Positions 50,823 to 62,443 of a stretch of DNA of 64,000 nt are shown here, piece after piece. The stretch covers positions 62,001 through 126,000 of the forward strand of contig NW_025776784.1 in NCBI RefSeq assembly GCF_021130785.1, read 5' to 3'. Source of the stretch: Homalodisca vitripennis. Its lineage: Eukaryota > Arthropoda > Insecta > Hemiptera > Cicadellidae. The number at the start of each line of letters is the position of its first letter. Position 1 is the first letter of the stretch. The notes under the pieces were generated by a model. The model was not told the origin of the DNA, searched no databases, and saw only the letters and a list, made by a program, of their open reading frames with translations. The translations under genes and the position numbers were made by a program.

Positions 50823-51393
50823 TACTATATAGTTCTTAATTAATTCATACATGTACTTTTCTTGACTAATAGTCTTGGAAGTCAACTTGATAATATTCGC
50901 CCAAAACATGCGCAACTTTGTTTGCTATATGCTTCACAGAAAGCTTTCTAACTTTTAATTACTACTTCGATACCTGGGTGTAATACCTAGGGCCAATTTT
51001 AAATGTGCCCCAACTTTTTCAAATCTCTTCAGAAATCGTCTCCGAACTTTGTATTTTTGCCTAAATGGTTTTTAATGGATTTAAAGAATGATTTATTGCT
51101 TGCTTGTTACCAGATTTCCAGTTGCATGCTGAATCAAATAGGGAATAACATATTTTTATATACGTGGTATTTATTATTAACTAGGAAGGTGCTATACTCG
51201 TGTCAATTGCAATGTGTGCAAATAACCATAAATAGAACACATATAATATTCACTTTTAAAGATAACAAATTTATAGCCTATTGTAACAGTTCATAAACCA
51301 GAACCGCGCAGTTTTAAAAACCAGATGAAATAATGCGGATGACATTTATTACCTTAAATTACGAGTAAGGAGATCAGTTTTACCACAACTATT

Positions 51394-51492
51394 ATGCAAG
51401 CTATAAGGCTTCAACTACTCTTAGTGTTGTTTGTTTATTTCTGCAACTGCCAGATATACTTTGGTCCAGTATGCGTTTTTTGGACATTGCCC
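51394..51492 (+). CDS. candidate first exon encoding a signal peptide
   Basis: ATG at 51394 opens 33 codons ending exactly at a consensus donor (CCC followed by GTAAGTAG). The start MQAIRLQLLLVLFVYFCNCQ has a basic residue, a hydrophobic core and a small-residue Cys-Gln boundary like a secretory signal peptide. A TCAGTT initiator-like word lies about 20 bp upstream, near 51372. No matching downstream exon in phase 0 was identified. The case rests on the start, the hydrophobic core and the perfect donor together. Confidence 0.35.
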
Positions 51493-52889
51493 GTAAGTAG
51501 TTTTATATAAAAATGTTACGTTTAAAAATATATTTATATTCTGTATTTGTCTACTATAATAATTTTTATTTGTATTTGGAATCTGTACTGTATAACTGAT
51601 GACAGTTATTGATCACCAATATTTAAGTCTGCATTATTGCACCAACAAGATGATCTTTAGTGAAACCACTAACAAAGGATTATCGAATGATCGTGTCAGT
51701 CTGCCTGAATGTCTTGGGAACCGTTTGTAGTAGTGATGAAAACAGAACTTTGCTACCATGTGTTTTCCATATCATATAGAAATAGAGCCATACTTATATG
51801 TGTAGGGTGTCAATATACTCTATAGAATGTACACATCCTCAGATGGCTTTTATAGTATAGGAGCCGAGAGCAATTTCGCAGTATATAAACACACCATCTG
51901 GCTTTTTATGTTATTTGTCTGGCTTTTTATGTTATCTGTAGATACATTTCTCCCTTCAAATACAACACAAGTCATTGACTAAACAGGAGTCTTGCTTTAA
52001 ACAGCTCTTCATGACAATAAAAATGTAAAAAAATTCACCAGGAGAAATTAGGACTAAGAAGATAGGGCTAACAACTTAGAGGTAAATTTCGAACTTCACC
52101 AAAGGCCGGATGGCGCAAACATTATTAAGATTGGTTTATGTTTAAATCAAAATACCTAAATATCTCTAATATACGTGGGAAATGGTCCAGGAGCCGAGAG
52201 CGACTTTCCCTAAGAGCCTGAGTTTCGTGAAATCGATAGAATGATGCCCTATAAGTCAGAAATCGGTTGTGAGTCGCGATAGTTTTGGCGGAGGTCGGAA
52301 TGGGACGGCATCGAAAAGGTAAAAATTACGAAACGATATTTTTTCTCATTCCATAATTTTCCAAACTTAACACACTTTACACCGATTGTTTAACACACAA
52401 TTAATATGTCACTTTTATGTAATAATACAAAGAGACTTAAAGTTGCCACTTTAAAGATTTTTATATGGTTACCTAAAGCTCAATTAATATCAGCAATTTT
52501 ATTTTCATCGCCCTGTACAGTAATTTTATCCTTTCCAAAACCAATACAGCTGAGATCTGCGAAAGTCATAGCTCCTCTTGTAGCTAGGTCAGCTGATTTT
52601 TCCCTCTGGAATTTCTGGAATTTAACACGAAAATGCCTTATAAAATAGTGTTACGTTTCCTTATGGAAGAATATTTGATAAACTATGAAATGTCTGATAA
52701 TCTTTTAAAAGATTGCTTTTTCCATCGTGATGAATTGTCTCGTTCAATGCTCGCCTCGAAAGTTTCACTGTGGGACTAGTAATGAATGGACCATCTTTTG
52801 GTCGTCAAAAATGCAATATGACCGACCTACGCCTTGTCTATGTAGAAATGGAGTTTAATCTAAAATGTTTGGACCATAGTTCAGCTCGT
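51493..52889. other. intergenic or intronic, nothing certain
   Basis: The words AGGAGCCGAGAGC occur at about 51860 and 52190, suggesting a small internal repeat. The frame 52406-52648 contains VARSADFSLWNF, faintly like the third catalytic block of mariner transposases, but too weak to call. Confidence 0.35.
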
Positions 52890-53062
52890 CTTTGAGATGC
52901 CCTCCTTAGGCTCTGCCAATCCCATGTATCACCATCGAAATTTATGTTGCCTATATAGAAATGAAGCTTCATGCAAAATTTAAAATGTCTATTTTAATTG
53001 GTCTTTGGACTACCAAAGATAGACAGGCAGACAGAAATGGAGGTTTTCCAGTCCCTCGAGTT
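52890..53062 (+). repeat. dispersed repeat, 'GCTAACGCTCAGCC' family, copy
   Basis: TTAGGCTCTGCCAATCCCAT, TATCACCATCGAAATTTATG, TGCCTATATAGAAATGAAGC, AGATAGACAGGCAGACAG and CCAGTCCCTCGAG match the consensus order. Confidence 0.65.
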
Positions 53063-53483
53063 TCTCCAATGCTTTGACAAAAAGTACTCTGTAAGTCAAG
53101 TGCTCTTTACAGGCAACCTTATTCATATCTTTAGACTCTACATTTATGAGTTAATGAGTAATTATTGATGAATTGTTCAGTGCAGACTGCCCGAGCTGCC
53201 GTGTTGTGGCTACTACCATTATGTTGACGGCCTCTGTACCCACCCTGAGCCAGGGCGCATATTGCCACACGTGGCACGGCCGGGCAGCGCAGCACAGCAC
53301 AGGGCAGCAGCGGCGAAAAAATCTGCGTCGCACAGTTTACCTCGCATATTGGGAAGCAGTTATTCATACAGCAGTTCAGTGTCTTGTGTGTTTGTTGATA
53401 TAGTTTTGTTTTATTATAATAGTTTAACATAACAATAACAGTTACCTTGTTTACCTAGTTTATTACCTTGTTTAAAACCTTGT

Positions 53484-55906
53484 ATGATGAGCATGTTGTC
53501 AAAAATATTTTGGATTTGAGTTCTGACTCAGATTCTGATGCCGACCTAGATTTAATTATTACTACTTCATCAGAGAACAAGAAAGAACAAGCGTAGAAAC
53601 AGTGACTACCTGAAAAAAAGAAGTTCTCATGGTGAATTTGTTCTGACAAAAAGAGTTGTGTAGTGAAAGGTTTACGAACTATTTTCGTCTCAACAAAGCG
53701 GAATTCCAAGAAGTTCACAGCCTGGTCCAACCTCTTATTTCTTCCGAGGGATGTAATGCTCAAAAACCAATTGGGAGTGAAGAAAAACTAGCAGTATTTC
53801 TAAGGTAAGTTTTTATTTATAAGTATAACACCAATATGAAATCGTGTAAGTACAATGAAAAAATGGAAAAATCATATTGCCTTACTGTAATAATCTAAAA
53901 ACATTAGGTGTTAAAGTATTGATAAAAGAGACCAGTGAAGACGTTGGCAAACTGGGGTTTTCAGGGGCGTAAGGCGAGGTCGACGTTGAACGATGTCCTA
54001 GAGCTGAAGAAGAGGTAGAAGTTTCCGGAGACAAGACGTTTGGAGAACGTTACCAGTTGTCATACGTTTAAACTGACGATCCTCATACATAGGCTGATGA
54101 ACTTGATACCGGGGCTGTTGTTGGGGAATGGGTAGGTTGTTGAATGTTCAGCCAAACGTGCTTCCTTGTCGGTTACTGACAGAAAGACATTCCTTCTCAC
54201 AATATGCTGGGATGAAGGAGGCATTTTTTTTGTTAGCTCATACATCGACATGAAAAATAGATGTAGACTAAATCATCTGAAGGAGCTATTTTTTCATCCA
54301 GTTTTTTTCTTTCTTTTAGCTCGCTCTGTTGCCCTCTGCTCACGCTGTTCAATAGCTTTTACTATTACGGTGTCAACTTCATGTTTTTTAAATTTCTTTT
54401 GTGGTCTTGTTGGTGGTGGCGATAGATTATCTGTAGGTTCCTTTACAGACAAATCAACTGAGTTAACTCTTTCAACGTCGGCTGTGTCTGGCTGAGACTC
54501 TTCATCAACTATCCCGGTAATGTTACTTTCGACGTCCTGGTTCTCTTCTGCCTGCTGTGTTTCTGGTTGTCCTCGTAGTTGTGGTTCAGAGTTGGGGTCA
54601 TCATTGGTAAAACTTGTTTCTCGATTTTCATTAACCATGTATTGCAACAAAAATTCCATTTGAGCTTGAAACCTCCATGGTTTAATATCTGTTGCTGCTG
54701 CACCACTTTTCATCATACGCTTTTGCCGGCGTAGAGCATCTCTATGGTTGTTCCTTAATTTCTTCCACATAGATTTTACCTCTTCAACTGAAAAAGAGAG
54801 AGAAAACTTAATACTTATTTTATTTATAACGATAAACAGGTAAGGGGATTCCACACTGGAAAATGACCATTTACCAAAAACAATTTTGTTGCATACGTTT
54901 GTTCCGCTAGGCTAAACCACAACTATCTACTGCAACTATTAAGTTATCTATTGCATGAAAGTAGCATATAGATTTTGTTGTTGTAGGTATCTGGCTTCTG
55001 GTGACAGCTACAAAAGCATCGGCTACAGTTACCGGATGGGAGATAGAAACAGTAGCTAACATTGTGAATGAGGTCTCCGTCGCAATATGGACAACTATGC
55101 AGCCGGATTATTTGCCACAACCTACATCAGAGACGTGGCTGTCGATTGCGTCTGATTTTAATTCAAGATGGAATTTTCCTCACTGTGTGGGGGCGATTGA
55201 TGGGAAGCACATTGTTATAAAGAAACCAAACAAATCTGGATCATCATACTACAATTACAAACACACTTTCTCCATCGTCCTAATGGCAGCTGTTGACGCT
55301 ACATCAAAATTCACTTTCATCGATGTAGGATCCATGGGGAGATTCAGTGACGGTAATATTTTTTCAAGTTGCGAATTGGAAAAAAAATGGTAAGAGGAAG
55401 TCTTAAACTGCCCTCCCTTCTGAACTTCCCTCCTTTCAACATAGTAATGCCATACGTGTTTGTAGGGGATGAGGCCTTCCCGCTAATGTGCAACTTGATG
55501 AGACCCTACCCAAAGAAGCAAGTTACGGACAACCATGAAAATAAGGTGTTCAACTACAGGCTTTCACGGGCCAGACAAAGTGTTGAGTGTGCTTTTGGAA
55601 TTCTAGCATCGCGATTCGCGTATTCCAAAAAACCATTCGAGATTTAAAGTTTCTAGCGTTGTCAGTGTCGTAAAAAAGCAGCTTGTTTGCTACATAATTA
55701 TCTGCGCAGAAATGCTGCAGTAAATGTGGATAGTGAAGATGTTTCAACTGGACAATTACCAAAAGAGCAACTGGTTCCAGTATCAAGGAATCGAGCAAGA
55801 AGTGTACAAGCAGCTTTTGCAGTAAGACAGAAGTACACTGCATTACTTTAACTCAGTAGGAAGTGTGGAGTGGCAGGATGAACGAGTCTCTGAAGGACAA
55901 TATTAA
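53484..55906 (+). pseudogene. HARBI1-like transposase, two exons, frameshifted
   Basis: Exon 1 (about 53484-53804) holds an acidic start (SDSDSDADLDLI, partly out of frame) and then NYFRLNKAEFQEVHSLVQP and SEEKLAVFLR, ending AAG before donor GTAAGT (53805). Exon 2 starts at 54987 after TTGTTGTTGTAG and joins as LRYLASGDSYKSIGYSYR. It continues through WNFPHCVGAIDGKHIVIKKP (first D near 55200), VDATSKFTFIDVGSMGRFSD (second D near 55350), PYVFVGDEAFPLMCNLMRPY and RLSRARQSVECAFGILASRF (E near 55580). The tail LPKEQLVPVSRNRARSVQAA follows, ending at 55906. These are the DDE residues and C-terminal helices of PIF/Harbinger nucleases. Frameshifts occur in exon 1, near 55030, near 55390, near 55620 and near 55840. 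The start codon choice is uncertain. Confidence 0.9.
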
Positions 55907-56560
55907 ATTCATGTTTGTAGTTGGTCTACGACTGGAGTTAACCCACTGGAGGTTGTATCTTCTGATTGTCCATACTGTTAGAAATTATAAGTCATTGGCA
56001 TGTTATATGGCTCATTTAAAAAATTGACATCCTACACAAAGTAGGCCTATCCTCCATTGTATTAGTTTTTTATTTTATATAAAGCCTTTTTTGTACACAG
56101 AATTATAATTCTTTCATACAAATGTTTACAATAAAACTAAATTTTTGTGGTAAAAAATTTAATGTGTAGTAAAATAATTTCTGTTCCTGACATTTTATAT
56201 CTCAAAATAACTAATTTTTACAACATTTTACAAGAATCGTGTATTTATTTCTAAATAATATTTATGTAAATGTATTTATCCCTATCCCAAAATATTAATA
56301 ATATCACTGTAGTACAGAAAAGTTATTTATGTGATATATAAAACAGAAATTCGGTGTAGATAACCTGAAAAATAATAAGATACATAGATTTTGTTAGGGT
56401 TAACTAATAACAAGTCCCCTTTACCATCTGCAATGTTGAGTTCTTTTTGCGATTTTCCCCCAGATTTCTTGCTTGTATTTAGTCTTCATATATCACTGGT
56501 ATCATACAAAACTGGATAAACACGCACCATTTCAATTAACTTTTCCTCTTGACATTCCAT
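54060..56560 (-). pseudogene. MADF-BESS DNA-binding protein of the transposon, two exons
   Basis: Exon 1 (minus, 56560-56425) starts MECQEEKLIEMVRVYPVLYD, then after a small shift reads YKQEIWGKIAKELNIAD and ends at a GTAAAG donor. Exon 2 starts at 54787 after TCTCTTTTTCAG and joins in phase 1 to give IADVEEVKSMWKKLRNNHRD, the second half of a MADF (Myb/SANT-like) domain. It continues with KPWRFQAQMEFLLQYM, an acidic linker and a basic stretch (ATERAKRKKKTG). After another frameshift, MSMYELTKKMPPSSQHIVRR (54180-54251) matches a BESS protein-interaction motif. In related elements this protein brings the transposase to DNA. The whole of transposase exon 2 lies in its 1637-bp intron. Confidence 0.88.
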
Positions 56561-56781
56561 TGCAAAACAGTGGCGTAAGACGGCGCAGGTCAACAATGTG
56601 AAGCAGTTTTCTGTGTCTCGACCACAAGTGCGGACAGTCGACGTGCGGGACTACACTGCCCTGCCTTGCCCTGCGCCACAATATGCGCGCTCTCTAGCGA
56701 ACACGTGCTTTACAAAAAAACTGCCCCGCCCTGTGCTGCGCTGCGCTGCTCAGACTGCGTCTCAATATGCGGGGCGCCCTG

Positions 56782-57610
56782 ACTACGTGCCTCACGTCAA
56801 GTTTCCTGTCCCCACCAGGAATAGAACAGACGACAAACTGCGAAGAATATTTTACTGGTAAAAGAAATGTTTATATTAAATCTTCATGTTTGATACTTAT
56901 TGTGTGGTTTAATAAATTGATTAAATGACTTAAGAGAAATAGCTTAAACGTCCCTGTGGAGTCTTATTTTAAAAGTAGAGTAAAATTAGTATCATCAAGA
57001 CGCTAGAGTTGTACTGTGAGGCTGAAGCTGAAGTTAACTACCGCTATAAAGTCTTATAGCTCGACCACGTAATGTCCTTCAGGTACGTTTTAGTTATTGC
57101 TACTCTTTATAGTTTATTGTTTTTGTAAAATTGGAGACAGTAATATATGTTTTTACGCTTTTGTATTGAAAACGATATATAAAAAAGAGTTCAATTGTCA
57201 TGCGTTCTAAAATTAATTTAAGTTATTATTTTTTACTATAAAATTATTATTACATTTAATCCCTTAAAATTTATTTTATTGGTGAAAAATTGTATCTAAT
57301 AAAATTCTAAACTTAGTCAATCGTGGATTTTGAAATTCAATACAGTTTGTATGATTCCAAAAAAATTTTGTTATATTTTTGTATGATGCAAAATATTGTT
57401 ATGAATTTCGTATTGAACCACATAATCAAATGCATCGATTTGCAATTCAATAACAGAGTTTTTGTGGTTTAAAATGTTACAAAACATTAGCAGGATGAAC
57501 ATTTTACATAACAGGTGTACATCAATCATTGCTTCAAATAACATCTGTTATGTTAAAATATCAAAAACATTCCGTGCATATTAATTAATGTCTCAAGTTT
57601 TTACACACAT
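56782..57610. other. AT-rich intergenic, nothing recognised
   Basis: After the GC-rich transposon end the sequence turns strongly AT-rich. No gene is seen. Confidence 0.4.
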
Positions 57611-58005
57611 CTAGCACACTGTCAAACAGCCGAAGGTGAACAGTTTGAACACCTCCTACATTAAAACAGGTAATTAGAATTTGCGTTAGTGTTGACTCTG
57701 ATGTTACTATAAACAGGACAAGACAGTAAATTTGTCATAAAATCTGTTCAAACAAACGTAGAGACCTCTACTTTGCATTATTGGATTTCTTTTTTTATTC
57801 CCTTTAAAAGGAGGGGTCACATGATAGGGGTTTGTATTTGAAAATGTTTAGTTGCCCCCATTTACCCACCTTTAGAAAAGGGGGGCAAAATTTTTAACAA
57901 CTTGAAAATTAAAAAAATATGTTATAATAGGGGTCAAGGTTTCACATAGATATCTCGGGCCGTTTCAATTATATCCAGGTGTGCCAGGACATAAAACTCA
58001 CTCTG
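57611..58005 (+). mobile_element. 3' end of a mariner-type transposon
   Basis: LAHCQTAEGEQFEHLLH with its stop (57611-57664) closely matches the C-terminus of the transposase at 20877 (LAHCQQVFGEQFEHLI). About 340 bp later the sequence ends ACTCACTCTG next to TA, the complement of a terminus like the one at 36472. The rest of the transposase and the left end are missing. Confidence 0.7.
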
Positions 58006-58018
58006 TATATGTATAGAG

Positions 58019-58050
<32 letters not shown>
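58006..58050. repeat. TA-rich microsatellite after the mariner end
   Basis: TATATGTATAGAG leads into a clean (TA)n run from about 58025 to 58050. Confidence 0.85.
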
Positions 58051-58414
58051 CTTTTTCATTTCTAAATTATTTATTTGTCCATTTCATTGATGGAACCTGA
58101 AGTGACGTAACTTTATGAAGTGCCTTATAGGATAGAAATATTTAATACACTGGGTTAGGTAAGAATATAAATAACGATCTTATTGTTTCAAATAATGTGG
58201 CTGTGCAGTTAAGGTGTTGCCTGGGAGGTAACAGAAGCCACTTGATATATTCGTAACCCCTTAAATTACCCAGGTAACACAAATTTTCGAACTTAGTTTA
58301 TATATTGAACGTAATTTACTGTTTAATAATTCTTAACTTCTTGAAATTTTCTCATTATGAAAAACTGAAAAGCTCTTTTTGTCTACTACGACGTACGTTG
58401 TCTTCACTTGTAGC

Positions 58415-58770
58415 AAAAAGTTTACCAGAGTCATAGTTTACCGTTCAGTTTACCACAGTCATAGTTTACCGTTCGGTTTATCACAGGCAAGATTTAACAA
58501 TCAGTTTACCACAGTTACAGTTTACCGTTCAGTTTACCACAGTCATAGTTTACCGTTCAGTTTATCACAGCCAAGATTTAACAATCAGTTTACCACAGTT
58601 ACAGTTTACCGTTCAGTTTACCACAGTCATAGTTTACCGTTCAGTTTATCACAGCCAAGATTTAACAATCAGTTTACCACAGTTACAGTTTACCGTTGAG
58701 TTTACCACAGCCATAGATTTACAGTTCAATTTAACACAGTCATAGTTTACTTGTTCAGTTTATCACAGCC
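58415..58770. repeat. nested tandem repeat: 28-bp monomers in 84-bp units
   Basis: Monomers of 28 bp such as AGTTTACCGTTCAGTTTACC and CACAGTCAT are organised in threes. The marker GATTTAACAATC recurs at 58491, 58575 and 58659, exactly 84 bp apart. Since 84 is a multiple of three, an artefactual frame opens at 58379-58699. Confidence 0.93.
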
Positions 58771-59387
58771 AAATTTTTTATCGCAGTATTTTATACTGAA
58801 TTTCACGGTATGAAGTCCCTGGTAAAATTTGAATTTGATAAATGTGTCACTGTTGTTTTTTGAGTTTCTTATTCGAACACGAAAAAAGTGAACTAATTTG
58901 TATTTACTTTCATTTAACACATTAAAAAACCAGAAATTAATAGAAATAAATGTAAGTTTGTACAAGATATATGGTCAGCTTGATTTTTTTACCAAATCAA
59001 ATTTGTATTGATTTATTTTAATTTTTATTTAATAAATAGATAATTCAATGTGTAACAAAAGTTGCAAGACAGCTAACCACAGCAATAAATATATTCACTG
59101 TAATTATTAAATTTAAAATACGTGTTTTTGACATTACATTGGGTGAAAGTAAAACCCTCCTTTATCCACACAATCACAAGAATCTCACATTACACATTCT
59201 CCCCCCTACTCTGATCACCGCACACAAATCACTTTGGTCCCACAAGACAAAAGGGTCTTGGTTTGTTTTCCCCCCGGCAATGTTTACCTGCCAACTTAAT
59301 TTGTCTCTGTTTCAGTGTCTAAAATTTACATGTCAAGACTGAAAATGTGTCTTTGTCACAGTGTGATTAATCAGTCGTTATGAGTAT
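58771..59387. other. intergenic, nothing recognised
   Basis: The frames at 58747-58965 (minus) and 59139-59342 (plus) show no domain. Confidence 0.4.
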
Positions 59388-59450
59388 ATATGGTATGTAT
59401 GGCTATTATGCATAATGATAAATTGAATAGCCAAAGTGATAAATTATTAA
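59388..59450 (+). repeat. direct repeat, left copy
   Basis: GTATGTATGGCTATTATGCA and TAGCCAAAGTGATAAATTAT recur at 59762-59820. The segment between the copies is about 310 bp and contains its own small repeat, CATGATCTGAGC, twice. Confidence 0.8.
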
Positions 59451-59761
59451 AAAATAGTAACTAAAGCCATGTGGCTAAAGGCATGATCTGAGCTTGAGAT
59501 AAGGAACTATATCGGGATGTTTTTTCTTCTTCACGCCGAGAAATGAAGGTTGGGGTTTGTTTCCGTGGCATTTATGTTTGGAATTTTCCGTTTCAAATCT
59601 TCTAACATGATCTGAGCATGGGGAAAGTACTGATTGGAAATACCCCAGGCCAGAAGTGCGAGCTTTGGTGGAGCAATCGGCGAAAATAAAAACCATCCTT
59701 CATGATATTGTATTTTTTTTGACTCGTGTAATTGTATATATAATATATTATGATATATATA

Positions 59762-59820
59762 TATAGTATGTATGACTATTATGCATAATGACTAAATTTG
59801 GTAGCCAAAGTGATAAATTA
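59762..59820 (+). repeat. direct repeat, right copy
   Basis: Partner of 59388-59450, offset by about 371 bp, with a few substitutions and one indel. It could be the ends of a small element or a local duplication. Confidence 0.8.
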
Positions 59821-62199
59821 TGCATTCATGTGACTCCAGGTTTCGTTCGATCGGTTATTTGCATAAATTGGCCTAATGGCAATATTTCGGCGAGTTTTAA
59901 AATTTACGATAGTTGTATTACAGGAATGAGTACAGTCACAACATGACAGCATCAATACTTGGTGCGCATCCACGTGATGTTGTAGCGTGTGAGAGATTAG
60001 TGAGATCCAGCGACTGTACCAACGACTGCCATCAGAGTCAAGAGAGTCATTAATGCCAACGTTACTGCACTGGCCCTAGAAATGTAGCATGCTCTAGCCA
60101 AATAATGACTAGTAACATTAATTCCTTACACAGAGTACACAATGTAAATGGTGTCCATGTAGAGAGTAACAATGAGCCTTGTATAGTCACTATTATTTTA
60201 TTTTCAAAATGTAACATTCAGCCGTCTATATGAATCTCTAAATATTGGTGGGTTTTGAAAACATATTATTAGAAACAACATAATATTAAGTAGTGACCAA
60301 ATAAAAAAAATTTGTATTTATAATGCAGTAAGACACGAGCTACAGAAATAGTGATATTTTATTTTTGGAACGTACAGAAAGGCACATCCTCCCATTAGTT
60401 TTTAACGTTTCAGTTTTTACCACTCTTTATCTTTAATGAGTAATTAAGATGGGTTAGAAATAAAAGTTTAAAAAGTACGCAAGATTGACTCTACATTTTA
60501 AAGCTCTTAATAACATAAGGAGAGTGGTATAATTGTTTTTGTTTCTAAGTGGAATCTAACGTAGCATTGAACTGAAGGTATAGTATTTAAATTTGAAGTG
60601 TTCAAAAAAAGTTGTTTTTGTGTCGATGGTTTTTCTACTTCTAATTTGAGGTATTATTCAATGCATCATCCAATTAAAATTTTTTGAGTTTCCTCCAAAC
60701 AGAATTACGGGAAGAGCAGGCGATTTTTTTAAAATATTTTAGCCCTTAGTAAGATGCTATTTATCAGAAATTCTTCATCTGTTCAAAATTTAAGTGAAAC
60801 CAAAGTCGATCCAGACGTCAACTTCCTGGGGTTACTAACATGAGCATAAAACACAATCTGATAGCAATGATTTATAACCAGTAAATGATACTTCTAGGTC
60901 TTGCTGTAGAATCGTGCTATAACTATGTTCCATTAACTTTTCTGTTGGTGGAATTCTGTAGAAGTAGTCAGTTAATTCCAAGTGAGTCTTATGTCTTGTA
61001 AAATGTACTATTATGATGGAATAAATTAATTCATTCTCAAGTAGGTGGTATTTTAGTGAACACGTACGTATTTGTAAATGTATCTATTAAGAGGGATGCA
61101 ACTGATTAGGGTTGTCAGACGTTAAAGTCCACACAGGTAAAACATTTCCTGATTTCTAACTTTGCCTTGAAATAAACCTCGATATACCTCACCAGTATTT
61201 AACTCTACTGATATGCTGTTGCTATGAAACATTCACCTGCGAAATTATGGCCTTTAGTTTCAGCTTCCTCAACAGATAACACTGAAAGCAGGTCTAATTC
61301 AACACTATACTTGTCAGCTTTCGTTTTTACAACCATTCACACACATTTCTCACCTATCAACCTTCTTAATGAGCTTTCACTTCTTTCCAAAATACGTTTT
61401 ACGTACATTGTACACATTTTTAATGGATAGTTTTAGTTTTGTTTAAATAAAACAGAAACATGGTAAACGCTTTGCTGTAACACGCTTCAATGTTTCTGTG
61501 AAAACGTTTTATAAACAATGCAGATTTTATTTAGACTTAATTCAAGATTTTAGAACGTCCAGAAAAATGTTATTTCATCATTATTCTTGCAGTATTGAGA
61601 AAGTAAGTATGTTTTATTTAATCTCCCTCACACTTACTCATGAATAATACCAATATGAATTTCGGGGGAGCCAGAGTACTTTATTGTCTGAACGTTTAGA
61701 GAAGCCTCTCCCGCCAGTTATTAACGGGGAAAAACTATTTTTGTCCGTCTGTACGCAAGATTAGTGTCGAACCAGTTAAATTAGAGGGTTGGAATTTGGT
61801 GTGAAACTTCCTTCTCTACAACCTCTACATCGGTATTGAAATTGGTAAACATAGGCACTCCGCGAGTATCGACTTTTGTACGCCAAAAAGTGACTCCAGT
61901 TACAATGGTATTTAGGTAATGATGTCGACAACGAGGAAACAGAATATACAATTTAGTAAACAAACAAAGTTTACTAATTGGTATACTAACTTAAATTGTA
62001 TGGAAACAACACACATTACAGAATAAATTCTTAAACATGTTCTACCACTTCTATAATCATTATTACATTAGCAGTAGAGGCCAGTTTAATTTAATACAAT
62101 GTCGTTTTAAATTGTGCGCGTTCAACGAAACAAAAATAAATCACAACACTACTATACGGATTTGTACAACACGGTCTTAACGTTGTACCGATTGTAATT
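59821..62199. other. intergenic, nothing certain
   Basis: No gene or clear repeat is recognised. The frame at 61224-61430 lacks a domain. A weak match to the dispersed repeat may exist near 61740-61870. Confidence 0.35.
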
Positions 62200-62443
62200 C
62201 TGGGGTAATTGGATTACCGGTGGAAGGAGTAGGCCCAGAAGAATGATAAGGACTGGACAGTACAAAGGAGACTTCTATCAGCGAGGCGCGCATCGCAGAT
62301 GGGAGTGTTTGATAACGAAATTGAGAGGTGGGGTGAGGTAGACGTGCCGTACCTCCCGTCTCAGTTGATCTGTAGAAGCAGTAACGAGTCAAGTCTTTGA
62401 AAGTGCTTAGAGTTATTCTTGCTAATCGTCATCGAACCTGCGG
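62200..62443 (+). promoter_or_regulatory. candidate promoter and first non-coding exon
   Basis: A GC-richer, CpG-containing stretch (GAGGCGCGCATCGCAG, GTGAGGTAGACGTGCCG) leads to TCAGTT at 62361-62366, which fits the arthropod initiator. About 80 bp later CTGCGG meets a consensus donor GTAAGTG (62444). No ATG-led frame is obvious, so it would be a 5' UTR exon of a gene running right. Confidence 0.35.

Larger units (their letters stand above)
53251..56781 (+). mobile_element. PIF/Harbinger-type DNA transposon, two interlocked genes
   Basis: Both ends are GC-rich and share an inverted pattern: CAGGGCGC, then CATATTG, then GCAGCGCAGC and CACAGGGC, then a second CGCATATTG. The left end starts near 53251 and the right end near 56781. 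The 3-bp target duplication expected for the superfamily was not identified, so the borders are good only to some tens of bases. Inside are a HARBI1-type transposase (plus strand) and a MADF-BESS DNA-binding protein (minus strand), the two-gene content typical of this superfamily. Both are disrupted. Confidence 0.85.

Noticed and set aside
52406..52648. Mariner third catalytic block (VARSADFSLWNF)
   Set aside because: The catalytic aspartate is replaced and the surrounding frame does not read as transposase; similarity is too weak.
58379..58699. 106-codon open frame
   Set aside because: Produced by the 84-bp repeat; no coding signature.
59475..59696. 73-codon minus-strand frame with basic residues
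   Set aside because: No domain recognised and it overlaps the small internal repeats between the 60-bp direct repeats.
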